This document shows positions 7,195-15,498 of a stretch of DNA of 45,310 nt, in pieces. Origin of the DNA: Candidatus Woesearchaeota archaeon (GTDB lineage Archaea > Nanobdellota > Nanobdellia > Woesearchaeales > GW2011-AR9); the NCBI GenBank assembly GCA_018657475.1, contig JABHXC010000028.1:1-45310 (forward strand), given 5' to 3'. The translations under genes were made by a program, and so were the position numbers. Position 1 is the first letter of the stretch; every line of letters begins with the position of its first letter. Below the pieces are notes generated by a model. It was not told where the DNA came from and made no database searches. It worked only from the letters and a program-made list of their open reading frames with translations.

Positions 7195-10065
7195 TTAGTT
7201 TAATTTATTCTGTAATAATTCTAGCTGTTTTTTAAGATTTTTTCTGATTTTTTCTTCAGATTGTTTTTTTAACTGAGTTTTTAAATCAATTTCTTGTTGA
7301 TGTAATTTCTTCTTCAATTTCAAATGGGCAGCTCCAATAAGTTCTTTCTTCAACTTAGCTTTTTCAGTTTTTAATTTGATCTCATCTTTTGCTTTAAGAT
7401 CTGCCAATTTTTGCTGTAAGTCGTTATCTTTTAATCTCAAATCACTCAGATGATTTTTCTGCTCCATAGCCAATTCTTTTGATTTTTCTTGAAGAAGAGT
7501 TTTTTTTCGTTTTAATTCATCATTAAGTTTTTTGATCTTACTTTGACTGAGATTGCTTGACTTTCTAAACACACCAAGATGTTTGTTTAATTCTCGTACT
7601 TCATTTAAATGATGTTCTTTCTCTAGAATTAATTGTTTTTTCTTCCTGTTTAAAACAGTAGTTTTTAACTTTAAATTACTTCTAAGTTTCCTGATTAAAA
7701 CTTGATTGAGCTTTTGTTCATCATTTAAAGCCTGAACTGTTTTGTTTAATTCATTAGATTTTTTTCTCCAAAAGTCTTGACTTTCTTTACTTTTTTCTCT
7801 TAAGTTTAATTCTTTTAACTTTAGAATTTTTTTATCATGAGCAATTGTTTTGTTTAGTTTGCTTAGCTTAAGAGAGAATTCTTTGTTTAACTTAACAGTT
7901 AATTTTCTTTCATGTTCAGCAATCTTTTCATTTAACTCTTGGTGAGCACTTTGAATAATTCTTTCTTTTAGTTCAGCTTTTTCCCTAATAAGTCTAGCAT
8001 GATCTCTCTTTTTAATAGATTCAATTGATCGGAGTTGTTTCTGTTGGATCAATTTTTGCTGTTGAATTAATTTCTGTCGAGAAATCTTTTCTTGCTCAAG
8101 CTGAATTTCTTTTCCTTTTAAGACAGCTATTTTTTGTTGCAAGCCACCTACCATCTTTCTTACTTTGTTACTGCTTAAACTTTGATCGCTTTTTAATTCG
8201 TTAATTTGGTTGTTTAGATCTTCTTGTTTCTGTTTCAGAGAAACAAGTTCTTTAACTAAAACATCTTCTTTCAATTTTAAAGAATCGCGTTCACTTTTGT
8301 TTCTTACACTTAATTCTTCTAACTTCTTTTCTGTTTCTTCATTTAGCGCTCTTAATTTGTCTTCTGCTTCCGCACCCAAACGAGACTTTAATTCCTGTTC
8401 TTGTTGGAATAATTTATTATGAAGATTTTCTTGCGCCTGATTGAGTATATTAACTCTTGACTGAACTTTTTCATTCTCTAACTTTTCTCGTTCTTGCTTT
8501 TTAAGAACAAAAAATTCTTTTTCTAGATTTTCTCTTTGTAGATCTAACTCGTCTTGATAGTGTCTTTTCTCTTCAGCAAGCAGTTTTTCTTTCTCTTGAA
8601 GAGAGTTATCTTTTAACTGTAAATTGTTTACCAATCTACTGACTTCACTCTTAGTTAAGATTTGATCTTTTTCTAAAGAACTAATTTTATTTTTTAGATT
8701 TTCTCGTAATTGCTGAGCTGAGCTTTCTTTTTTGCTCATCTCTTCCAACATCCTGTTCTCTCTTAAGTTTAAATTACTTTTTTCTTGCTCCATTTTTGTC
8801 TGGAGCACATTTATCTTAGAGTTAAAATCTTGTTTTAATTTTTTTTCAAGAACGGTTCTCTGCTTATTCAAAGCGCGATGAAGTTTCTTTTTGAGCTTCT
8901 TTTCATGTTGTTGGTCCAACTTACTTTTTAAATTGGTTTGAGTCTCTTTAACAATCGTTGTTACTAGTTGAGCTTTCTCACGCTCAAATCTTGCTTTTTC
9001 TTGTTTTTTAAGTTCAGTAAAACTCTTTATCAAATTTTGCTTTTGAGAATCAAGATCGTCTTGATAACGCTTCTTTTCAGTTACTAATTGTTTTTCTTTT
9101 TCTTTTAAATCATTATTTTTTAATTGTAAATTGTCTTTTAATCTTTTTAGCTCGCTCTTGCTAAAAACTTGATCTTTTTCTAAAAGACGAATTTGAGTAG
9201 TTAAGTTTTGTTGTTGTTGTTGCAATGATTGTCTTTGTTTTTTAAGTTCAATAAAACTCTTTGTTGAATTTTGCTTTTGAGAATTAAGATCGTCTTGATA
9301 ACGCTTCTTTTCAGTTACTAATTGTTTCTCTTTTTTATTTAAATCATTATTTTTTAATTGTAAATTGTCTTTTAATCTTTTTAGCTCGCTCTTACCAAAA
9401 ACTTGATCTTTTTCTAGAAAACGAATTTGGTTTTTAAAGCCTTCTTGCTTTTGTCGCAGTGAAAGCTCACTTTTTTTCATCTCTTCTAAGATTTTCTTCT
9501 TCCTTAAATTAAGATCAGATTTTTCTTTCTCCATTCTTTTTTGGAGACCATCAATCCTAAGATCAAAATCTTGTTTTAATTTGGTCTCTAGAACTTTCTT
9601 TTGTTTACGTAGTGCTTGTTGCAGTCTTCTTTTGAATTTTAGTTCATATTCTTTTTCTAATTGTTTTTCTAATTGTTCTTTTTCACGACGTTCTTTCTCC
9701 CTATAAGCTTCATCAATGATTTCAGGAGGTATTCTTGGAGATAATTTTTTCTTAATTTTAACTAAAATGTTTTCTTCAACGGGTTGAACCTGGGATTCTC
9801 TGAAAAAATACTTTTCAACTATTTCACCTTTAGGTTCCGTTTTTTTTCTTTGATTCTTTTTAGTAGTTTTTTTAGAATTATGTTTGTTATGAGTCTTTTT
9901 TTTAGCATTAACTTTCTTAACAGAAGTTCTTTTAGCACTTGATTTTTTGTTAGGATTTCTGCTAGAATTCTTCTTTGAAACTTTTTTGGATTTAGATAGA
10001 ATAGTTTTACTGGAAACGGGCGTACTCTCCCTCTGCTTACTGAAGACTTTATCGAAAAGTGCCAT
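7195..10065 (-). CDS. 956-aa repetitive coiled-coil protein with basic N-terminus
   Basis: Residues 1-80 are Lys/Ser/Asn-rich and strongly basic. Residues 116-129 carry 'IIDEAYREKERREK', resembling the 'EAY' motif in the tails of the two HAMP receptors of this island. From about 125 to the end the sequence is almost continuous heptad-type helix (Lys, Glu, Leu, Gln) without Pro. An internal unit recurs at least five times, for example 'SELKRLKDNLQLKNNDL' followed by 'EKKRYQDDL' about 20 residues later. Two neighbouring copies are nearly identical in DNA with a 78-residue period. There is no ATPase head, so it is not an SMC protein. A long rod-like scaffold or filament for the receptor cluster is inferred. 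An AGAGGT ribosome site precedes the ATG, and it follows the CheY-like gene by 65 bp. Confidence 0.8.
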   Translation of the reverse strand: MALFDKVFSKQRESTPVSSKTILSKSKKVSKKNSSRNPNKKSSAKRTSVKKVNAKKKTHNKHNSKKTTKKNQRKKTEPKGEIVEKYFFRESQVQPVEENILVKIKKKLSPRIPPEIIDEAYREKERREKEQLEKQLEKEYELKFKRRLQQALRKQKKVLETKLKQDFDLRIDGLQKRMEKEKSDLNLRKKKILEEMKKSELSLRQKQEGFKNQIRFLEKDQVFGKSELKRLKDNLQLKNNDLNKKEKQLVTEKKRYQDDLNSQKQNSTKSFIELKKQRQSLQQQQQNLTTQIRLLEKDQVFSKSELKRLKDNLQLKNNDLKEKEKQLVTEKKRYQDDLDSQKQNLIKSFTELKKQEKARFEREKAQLVTTIVKETQTNLKSKLDQQHEKKLKKKLHRALNKQRTVLEKKLKQDFNSKINVLQTKMEQEKSNLNLRENRMLEEMSKKESSAQQLRENLKNKISSLEKDQILTKSEVSRLVNNLQLKDNSLQEKEKLLAEEKRHYQDELDLQRENLEKEFFVLKKQEREKLENEKVQSRVNILNQAQENLHNKLFQQEQELKSRLGAEAEDKLRALNEETEKKLEELSVRNKSERDSLKLKEDVLVKELVSLKQKQEDLNNQINELKSDQSLSSNKVRKMVGGLQQKIAVLKGKEIQLEQEKISRQKLIQQQKLIQQKQLRSIESIKKRDHARLIREKAELKERIIQSAHQELNEKIAEHERKLTVKLNKEFSLKLSKLNKTIAHDKKILKLKELNLREKSKESQDFWRKKSNELNKTVQALNDEQKLNQVLIRKLRSNLKLKTTVLNRKKKQLILEKEHHLNEVRELNKHLGVFRKSSNLSQSKIKKLNDELKRKKTLLQEKSKELAMEQKNHLSDLRLKDNDLQQKLADLKAKDEIKLKTEKAKLKKELIGAAHLKLKKKLHQQEIDLKTQLKKQSEEKIRKNLKKQLELLQNKLN
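9007..9184. repeat. 234-bp-period repeat in the coiled-coil gene, copy 1
   Basis: Nearly identical to 9241-9418 with only scattered substitutions, in frame (78 codons apart). Evidence for recent internal duplication of the coiled-coil unit. Confidence 0.85.
9241..9418. repeat. 234-bp-period repeat in the coiled-coil gene, copy 2
   Basis: Partner of 9007-9184. Both encode the unit with 'KSELKRLKDNLQLKNNDL' and 'EKQLVTEKKRYQDDL'. Confidence 0.85.
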
Positions 10066-10130
10066 TACAAACCTCTTTTTAAATAAGAATGAATTAGGAG
10101 GTTATAAATGTTACTTTGTTCAAAGTTTTA

Positions 10131-10475
10131 TTAGATAAGTGATTTTACTTTATTAAGTAAACTCTCAGAAGTAAATGGTTTCTGAATAAAACCGTCAATA
10201 TCTTCCATCCTTACATCTGCTTTTGGAATAATAGTGGCATAAATCATTTTTGCATCGTGATTTATGCGTTCTCTAAGTAATCTTAGAAGATCATATCCAG
10301 ATAAAGTAGGCATTTGAACGTCAATTATGATTAAATCAAAACCATCTTTTACTTTGTCTAAACCATCTGCACCATTATTTGCAGTTACAACACTATAACC
10401 ACCTTTTTCTAAAACATCTTTCATAGTGTCAAGATCTTCCATGTCATCATCAATAATTAATATTTTCTTTGCCAT
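10131..10475 (-). CDS. CheY-like single-domain response regulator
   Basis: 114 residues, the length of a bare receiver domain. The acidic pocket is 'IDDD' (about 8-11), the phospho-acceptor is the Asp in 'LIIIDVQMP', the switch Thr is in 'IYATIIP' and the conserved Lys is in 'FIQKPF'. No output domain is present, so it probably passes phosphate or binds a partner. An AGGT ribosome site precedes the ATG. It lies between the HAMP-PAS receptor and the coiled-coil gene, which suggests it acts on one of them. It is the second receiver of the island; the other is at 18202. Confidence 0.92.
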   Translation of the reverse strand: MAKKILIIDDDMEDLDTMKDVLEKGGYSVVTANNGADGLDKVKDGFDLIIIDVQMPTLSGYDLLRLLRERINHDAKMIYATIIPKADVRMEDIDGFIQKPFTSESLLNKVKSLI

Positions 10476-10503
10476 TTTTAAACCTGGTTTATTGTTTTTT
10501 TAG

Positions 10504-11886
10504 TTATCTTTTTTTAGTGGTTTTCTTAACTTTTTTCTTTTTATTAATAGTTTTCTTAGCAACATTTTTCTTTCTATTTATTTCTTTAGCTAGCTTCTCG
10601 CCTTTATCATATAACGCTTTTTCCCTATAAGCTTCTTGAACTAGCTTTTTAGATAACTTTCTGAAAAGAGATTTTTCTTTAGGATTGTTGGACCGCCCGT
10701 TTTTCTTAACTTGTTTGGTAATATCATATACTATCCCATAAACTCCCTGAAGCTTACCTGATTTAAACACTGAAGTTTTACGATCCTCAACTGTTCTCAC
10801 ATTTTTATTTTTGTCAATAATCCTATATCTCTGGATTATTGATCCTGGTTTTCTAATTAATTTTGAACCTTGCTTAAAAACTATTTTTTTATCTTTAGGG
10901 TAAATTAAATCTGCCCAACTAACTTTTTTCTTGGAAAAATCTTTTATTGAATAACCACAAACAAGTTCGCTATTAGCTATTATTTCAGCAGACCAATCTT
11001 GTTTTCCAATATAAAACATCCCAGAGGAATTTTTAACAATTAATTTATATTTATCTTCAATTTCTTTTTCCTTTTCTTTAATTGCTTCTCCCAAACCAAT
11101 CTCTTCTTTTGTTGTCCCAATTCTTAAAATGGCTAATTTTAAACTTGCAAGAATACGATCGAGGGAATTAGTTAGACTTTGGATTTCAAAAATATTACTT
11201 CCTTCTAACTGAATGTCTAACTTTCCTTTTGTTATCTCTTCAATACTTCTAGTTAATTTTACAATGGGATCAGAAATACGTTTAGCAGCAAAAATTGAAG
11301 TAAATATTAAAATAGTAGCGAGAATTATTGAGACGATTAAAATCAAGTTTCTAGATAATTCCTGACTTTCTCTTAACTCATCTTTAACAAAATCAGATAA
11401 CTTTAAAGAATTGGAAATCATTGATCGTGAAGTTACTAACATCTTAGAAATTATTCTTTCTTCAATAAGTTCAGATTTTTTAATCTCTTCAAGAGGAGAA
11501 TTTTCTTGAATTAATTTTTTCTTTGCATCGTAGTTTGCAACTAAGTCCGAGAATGAACTTCCAAGAGACATATAATCATTATTTATTGTTATGACAAGTT
11601 CTTTTTCTTCATCATCATCCCAATAACTTTCAGGTGAATTTATAAAGACACCCATGGAGTTATATTTTAAGCGCCATTGCTGCTCCATTCTCTCTTCTTG
11701 AAACAAAAAATATTCAGAAGTAAGAATATCAATTTCTGATACTGACTGCAGAACATTTTCGGTTAAATCAAGTTCTTTCGTTTCCCTGGATATCTCATTA
11801 GAAGTTATCAAAACTACAAGAACAAGCGTTAAAACTAGAAATACTGAAATTCCAGAACTAATGTAAAGTTTGGTTCTTATTTTCAT
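10504..11886 (-). CDS. Membrane receptor with extracellular helical sensor, HAMP and PAS domains, no kinase
   Basis: 460 residues: TM1 about 7-29; an extracytoplasmic helical domain of about 150 residues; TM2 about 180-200; HAMP about 200-253 ('RISDPIVKLTRSIEEITKGK'); a PAS-like domain about 275-395. The C-terminal tail (412-460) begins 'SKKLVQEAYREKALYDKGEK' and ends in Lys-rich sequence. There is no HisKA, HATPase, methyl-accepting or GGDEF domain. It probably receives a signal, perhaps from the substrate-binding proteins encoded just upstream, and passes it to a separate protein through PAS or the basic tail. It starts 7 nt after the second substrate-binding gene. Confidence 0.85.
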   Translation of the reverse strand: MKIRTKLYISSGISVFLVLTLVLVVLITSNEISRETKELDLTENVLQSVSEIDILTSEYFLFQEERMEQQWRLKYNSMGVFINSPESYWDDDEEKELVITINNDYMSLGSSFSDLVANYDAKKKLIQENSPLEEIKKSELIEERIISKMLVTSRSMISNSLKLSDFVKDELRESQELSRNLILIVSIILATILIFTSIFAAKRISDPIVKLTRSIEEITKGKLDIQLEGSNIFEIQSLTNSLDRILASLKLAILRIGTTKEEIGLGEAIKEKEKEIEDKYKLIVKNSSGMFYIGKQDWSAEIIANSELVCGYSIKDFSKKKVSWADLIYPKDKKIVFKQGSKLIRKPGSIIQRYRIIDKNKNVRTVEDRKTSVFKSGKLQGVYGIVYDITKQVKKNGRSNNPKEKSLFRKLSKKLVQEAYREKALYDKGEKLAKEINRKKNVAKKTINKKKKVKKTTKKR

Positions 11887-11889
11887 CTT

Positions 11890-11983
11890 TTAATCATCTT
11901 ATTATCCCAATAGCTTCTGGTTTAACTTTTTCTAATGTATTCAAATGAATATAGTCCAAATAATTTGGAACTTCTTTTGCATC
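11890..11983. repeat. 94-bp duplication at the 3' end of the substrate-binding gene, copy 1
   Basis: Matches 12882-12975 with a single mismatch; offset 992 bp, the gene length. It covers the last codons and the gene junction. Confidence 0.92.
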
Positions 11984-12889
11984 CGTTAAATCATTTTCAA
12001 TTGCCCATCTTGCTTCATCTTCTAGAGTTACTAATAAAGATTGGTCTAAAGAAATTTTAAATTTAAAGTCATCCCAGAGAGTAGTTATAATCTCTTGATC
12101 TAAATTTAATCTTTCAGCTACAATTGTTTGTGATTCTTCTTTGTTGTTTTTGATAAAATTAGTTGCTTCATCAACCGCCATAAGAAACTTTTCTATAATT
12201 TCAGGATTGTCTTCTACAAACTTATTCAGTACCATTAAATTAAAAGTTTCAGTGTAAACTTCAGAACTGGGTATTACTAAAGAGTTATCTCCCAATAAAT
12301 TTATTGCATTATACGCATGTGGTTCCCAAATAACAATGGCATCAACGTCCCCATTCTGTAACGCAGATGGTAATTCTGAAGGGATAAAACTTACTGTTTC
12401 CACATCAGATTCTAAAATTTTAGTATAAATTAAAAAAGCTCCTAAGAAAAACTGACTTGTTGAACCATCAACAATTCCTATTTTTTTACCTTTTAGATCT
12501 GCTGCAGAGTTAATTCCAACATCTTTTCTGGTAATTACTTTCACATCCTCATTAGAATCTACAAATGTTGCAAAAATAGAAAAGTCTTGTCTCTTGAAAC
12601 TATTAAACATAATAGGAGTAGGTGCAACTGTCGATATGTCCACACCACCATTTAACATATCGTTGAAACTTGCTTTCCCAGAATCAAATTCTTTAATAGT
12701 TAAATCCAATCCTTGTTCTTGAAAATAACCTTGATCTTCTGCAACCCAGACTGCTGCAGTGAGTAAACTTGTTTCTGCACCTAACGTGACTTTGTCAAAT
12801 TCTACTTGCTCTTGTGAACAACCTACAACTAGTAGACTAAACGATAAAATCAAAATTAAACTAATTATTTTTCTCTCCATCTTAATCAT
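11894..12889 (-). CDS. NMT1/SsuA-like periplasmic-type substrate-binding lipoprotein (second copy)
   Basis: 331 residues. It has an N-terminal signal with lipobox 'LLVVGCSQ' (Cys about 24), then a type 2 binding-protein fold of the NMT1/THI5/SsuA/TauA group: 'VTLGAETSLLTAAVWVAEDQ', 'GVDISTVAPTPIMF', 'LKGKKIGIVDGSTSQFF' and 'GDVDAIVIWEPHAYN' are typical. In that family the ligands are nitrate, sulfonates, bicarbonate or thiamine precursors; the ligand here is not predictable. No permease or ATPase gene follows. Instead it is flanked by HAMP receptors, so a ligand-presenting role in signalling is inferred. The ATG overlaps the stop of the upstream paralogue (ATGA). A second ATG three codons in is an alternative start. 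Confidence 0.87.
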   Translation of the reverse strand: MIKMERKIISLILILSFSLLVVGCSQEQVEFDKVTLGAETSLLTAAVWVAEDQGYFQEQGLDLTIKEFDSGKASFNDMLNGGVDISTVAPTPIMFNSFKRQDFSIFATFVDSNEDVKVITRKDVGINSAADLKGKKIGIVDGSTSQFFLGAFLIYTKILESDVETVSFIPSELPSALQNGDVDAIVIWEPHAYNAINLLGDNSLVIPSSEVYTETFNLMVLNKFVEDNPEIIEKFLMAVDEATNFIKNNKEESQTIVAERLNLDQEIITTLWDDFKFKISLDQSLLVTLEDEARWAIENDLTDAKEVPNYLDYIHLNTLEKVKPEAIGIIR

Positions 12890-12975
12890 CTTATTATCCC
12901 AATAGCTTCTGGTTTAACTTTTTCTAATGTATTTAAATGAATATAGTCCAAATAATTTGGAACTTCTTTTGCATC
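12882..12975. repeat. 94-bp duplication at the 3' end of the substrate-binding gene, copy 2
   Basis: Partner of 11890-11983, one mismatch, far more similar than the rest of the two genes. It indicates tandem duplication with later gene conversion or strong local constraint. Confidence 0.92.
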
Positions 12976-13944
12976 TGTCAAGTTATTCTCAACATACCAT
13001 CTTGCTTCATCTTCAAGAGTTAAAAGTAAAGAGTGATCCAGAACAACATTAAAGTTATAATTCGCCCATAGTTCTTCTATATCTTGTTTAGTTCCATTAA
13101 CAGCAACAGCAACAATTTCTATAGACTCTTGTTTATTTTGTTTAACAAATTTTTCTGCTTTAAACAACGCTCTAATTATCTTTTCAAAAACTTCTGGATG
13201 TTCACTAATCAGATCAGTCTTTGATGCTAAATTAAATGTTGCAGAATAGCCATAATCATTTGGTAAAAGATTAGCTTCTTCCCCTAAACTTCTCTGAGCT
13301 TTTATAATGTTTGGTTCCCAAGTAAAAATAACGTCCACTTGTTTACTTTTAATTGCTTCAACCATCTCACCCGGTTTTAAATCAATGAGTTCAACATCAT
13401 CTAAACTTAAACTATTGAAGACAAAAAAAGTTATCATTGAAAAATGAGCAGTGGTTCCTTTCGTTGTAGCTACTATTTTTCCTTTTAAGTCTGCTGGATT
13501 CACAATTCCCGTATCTTTCCTGGTAAGAACTTTTACGTGATCTGCAGAATTAACTATTGTTGTAAAAGTCATAAAATCATTTCTTTCAAAACTTTTAACC
13601 ACAATGTTAGGATCAGAAACAGTTGCAATATCAACCTCATCATCTAACATCGCCTGAAAAGCAAATTTTCCTGCTGAATAACCTTTTATCTCGACATTAA
13701 CACCTTCTTCCAAAAAATAACCATTAGAATCAGCTATATGGATCAAAGCAGGAAGAAGACTTGTAGCACTAATACTAATAGATACATCTTCAAAATCTCT
13801 TTTTTCTTCCGCCTCAGAGACCATAAAAGATACTAAGAAAATTAGGCCCAAGATCACAACAATTCCTATAACTACCAACAATAAATTACTTGATTTTTTA
13901 TTGTTATTATTGTTTTTATTATTGTTATCTATCACTTTTTTCAT
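12886..13944 (-). CDS. NMT1/SsuA-like substrate-binding protein, membrane-anchored (first copy)
   Basis: 352 residues. The N-terminus is Asn/Lys-rich followed by one membrane segment (about 22-43) with no lipobox Cys, so it is anchored by a helix rather than a lipid. The rest is paralogous to the next gene: 'SISATSLLPALIHIADSNGY', 'EVDIATVSDPNIVV', 'LKGKIVATTKGTTAHF', 'KQVDVIFTWEPNI'. The last about 26 residues, from 'NLTDAKEVPNYLDYIHLN' on, are almost identical in both proteins although the middle parts have clearly diverged, presumably for different ligands. It is the first of the tandem pair and lies just downstream of a HAMP receptor. Confidence 0.87.
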   Translation of the reverse strand: MKKVIDNNNKNNNNNKKSSNLLLVVIGIVVILGLIFLVSFMVSEAEEKRDFEDVSISISATSLLPALIHIADSNGYFLEEGVNVEIKGYSAGKFAFQAMLDDEVDIATVSDPNIVVKSFERNDFMTFTTIVNSADHVKVLTRKDTGIVNPADLKGKIVATTKGTTAHFSMITFFVFNSLSLDDVELIDLKPGEMVEAIKSKQVDVIFTWEPNIIKAQRSLGEEANLLPNDYGYSATFNLASKTDLISEHPEVFEKIIRALFKAEKFVKQNKQESIEIVAVAVNGTKQDIEELWANYNFNVVLDHSLLLTLEDEARWYVENNLTDAKEVPNYLDYIHLNTLEKVKPEAIGIIR

Positions 13945-13982
13945 CTTATTTAACCAAATTTTGTTTTTAATCTTCTATAATA

Positions 13983-14945
13983 TTATTTTCTTCTTTTTGT
14001 TTTTTTCTTTCTATTAATTTGTTTGGCCATTTTTTCTCCTTTATTGCGTAATTTGTTTTCTTCATAAGCTTCATCTAACAATTTTTTAGAAACTTTTAGG
14101 GAGACACTTTTCTCTTTTTTTTCTAACACTGCCAATTTCATTGATTTTATAACCCTATTTAATGAGTGGTTTAATTTGTTGATCTCGTTTATCTTTTCAC
14201 TCCCATTAAGATTCAGATTAAAATTTCCTCGACTGATCTCGTCAACTACATTGGCCATATGATTAATAGGTTTTGAAATTGAACGAGAAGTAAAAAAAGC
14301 AACAACTGCTCCAACTATAAGAATAATTATGAAGAAAATTAGAGCTATTTTTAGATTACTGTCTAAAGATCGATGTATATCTTCAGCAGTATTAGTTATA
14401 CCAATTGTAGAACTTTTAACGATTTCTGTAGAAAATGATCCTCTCTTTGAGAAGTATTTTTCTAATCCTATATTATAAATCTCTTTCTGGTCCCAATATT
14501 CAGCACTTTCTAAAATAGTAACAGCACTTTCTTTTTCACCCTGAGAAACTCTAAGTATGGCTTCTTCTTCCATATCAACTAAAGCCAAATTTGCTGATTC
14601 AATACTTTGAAAAAAAATTTTATCTTCTAAATCTCCTTTTTCAATAGCCTCTTTTACTACTCTGTCCAATTCTGGAACTATTGTGTTATACCTTTGCTTC
14701 CATTTTTCATCACTAGTGAAAGCATAGTTTCTAGCACTCATAGTTAAAACTTCATCATAATACTTAATTAAATCGGCAAGTTTGTCCAACTCTAATTTCT
14801 TTGATAAATCAGAGATATCTTCTTGAATTTGATGTTCTAGTGGATGAGTAGATTTTTCTAAACCAGAGTATGAAATAAACCCAGAGATAAATATTAATAG
14901 TAAGATTAAAGAAAATCCAATATAAAATCGTGTTGAGATCTTCAT
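13983..14945 (-). CDS. Membrane receptor with helical sensor and HAMP domain, no output domain
   Basis: 320 residues: TM1 about 7-27; an extracytoplasmic four-helix-type sensor (about 28-198); TM2 about 199-220; HAMP about 218-272 ('SRSISKPINHMANVVDEISR'). A short linker leads to a basic tail (282-320), 'SKKLLDEAYEENKLRNKGEK', closely matching the tail of the HAMP-PAS protein. The architecture resembles a methyl-accepting receptor whose long signalling hairpin is missing. The tail is therefore the only candidate output and may dock onto a partner. A palindromic leader (14952-14984) around its ribosome site may regulate translation. Confidence 0.83.
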   Translation of the reverse strand: MKISTRFYIGFSLILLLIFISGFISYSGLEKSTHPLEHQIQEDISDLSKKLELDKLADLIKYYDEVLTMSARNYAFTSDEKWKQRYNTIVPELDRVVKEAIEKGDLEDKIFFQSIESANLALVDMEEEAILRVSQGEKESAVTILESAEYWDQKEIYNIGLEKYFSKRGSFSTEIVKSSTIGITNTAEDIHRSLDSNLKIALIFFIIILIVGAVVAFFTSRSISKPINHMANVVDEISRGNFNLNLNGSEKINEINKLNHSLNRVIKSMKLAVLEKKEKSVSLKVSKKLLDEAYEENKLRNKGEKMAKQINRKKKTKRRK

Positions 14946-14951
14946 TTTATT

Positions 14952-14984
14952 GATAACACCTCAACAATTAATCCCATTGTTATC
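14952..14984 (-). promoter_or_regulatory. Palindromic leader with alternative pairings around the ribosome site
   Basis: On the minus strand GATAACAAT can pair either through AACAAT with ATTGTT, or through GATAAC with GTTATC. The second arm adjoins the GAGGTG ribosome site of the HAMP receptor gene. The arms share bases, so the pairings exclude each other. Regulation is only inferred. Confidence 0.3.
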
Positions 14985-14992
14985 GCCATATT

Positions 14993-15286
14993 CTAATTAT
15001 TGACTCCTTTAATTACTCTAAAAAAGTAGTATGTACCAATTAATAAAATAATTGAACCGATTAATACTAAAATTGGCATGACATTAAATAGAATGTTTTC
15101 GCTTAAAAATCCATATGCCTCTAAAAACTCAGCCAATGAATGTAAAGCAACACTTACTAAAACCCCTGTAGCTAGTAAAACTGCACTGGTGTGAAGACCT
15201 TTTGCACATTTGTTTGCAACAATAAACAAGTACACTGTTGCAGCAATAGCTGAGATCGCAGATAATAAATTTAATATTTCAATCAT
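14993..15286 (-). CDS. Small three-helix membrane protein of the signalling island
   Basis: 97 residues with three hydrophobic segments (about 4-26, 33-52, 68-91) and a short basic C-terminus. A His in the second helix region ('VALHSLAEFLEAYGF') and acidic residues near the membrane are notable. I do not recognise a family. Its ATG overlaps the stop of the 57-aa gene (ATGA), implying translational coupling, and a HAMP receptor follows. A membrane partner of the receptors is possible but not shown. Confidence 0.7.
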   Translation of the reverse strand: MIEILNLLSAISAIAATVYLFIVANKCAKGLHTSAVLLATGVLVSVALHSLAEFLEAYGFLSENILFNVMPILVLIGSIILLIGTYYFFRVIKGVNN

Positions 15287-15456
15287 TTTATACGCCTCTT
15301 TTTTTGTTTAATATTTTTTACTCTTTTTCTTTTTTTAACTTGCTTTTTTACAAAACCGTTATTTTTTAACTTATTTTCGTCAACAAGAATTTTTTTTAAT
15401 TTTTTAATCAAACCTTTTTTTAGTAATGATTTGGCATCAACTGGTTTTTTAATCAT
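15283..15456 (-). CDS. 57-aa basic protein resembling a free-standing receptor tail
   Basis: Missing from the ORF track. ATG at 15456, stop overlapping the next gene's ATG. It has a GAGGT ribosome site 7 nt before the start and a TATA box 37 nt before it. The sequence is Lys-rich; 'KKILVDENKLKNNG' aligns with 'KKLLDEAYEENKLRNKG' in the HAMP receptor tail once a three-residue gap is allowed, and both are followed by a poly-basic stretch. It may compete with or extend the tail interaction of the receptors. Because it is the first gene of the operon and carries its signals, I consider it real despite its size. Confidence 0.6.
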   Translation of the reverse strand: MIKKPVDAKSLLKKGLIKKLKKILVDENKLKNNGFVKKQVKKRKRVKNIKQKKRRIK

Positions 15457-15488
15457 CTTGTACCTCTACTTACCACATTCTTTTTTTT

Positions 15489-15497
15489 TATATAAAT
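15489..15497 (-). promoter_or_regulatory. TATA box for the 57-aa/3-TM/receptor operon
   Basis: The minus strand reads ATTTATATA immediately downstream of the kinase stop codon. Predicted initiation near 15467 leaves a short leader with GAGGT. Confidence 0.5.
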
Positions 15498-15498
15498 G

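Noticed and set aside
7195-10065. SMC or Rad50-type ATPase
   Set aside because: No Walker A, signature or Walker B motif; only a coiled coil with a basic N-terminus.
11894-13944. ABC importer operon
   Set aside because: Only two binding proteins are present; no permease or ATPase gene exists among the neighbours, which are signalling genes.
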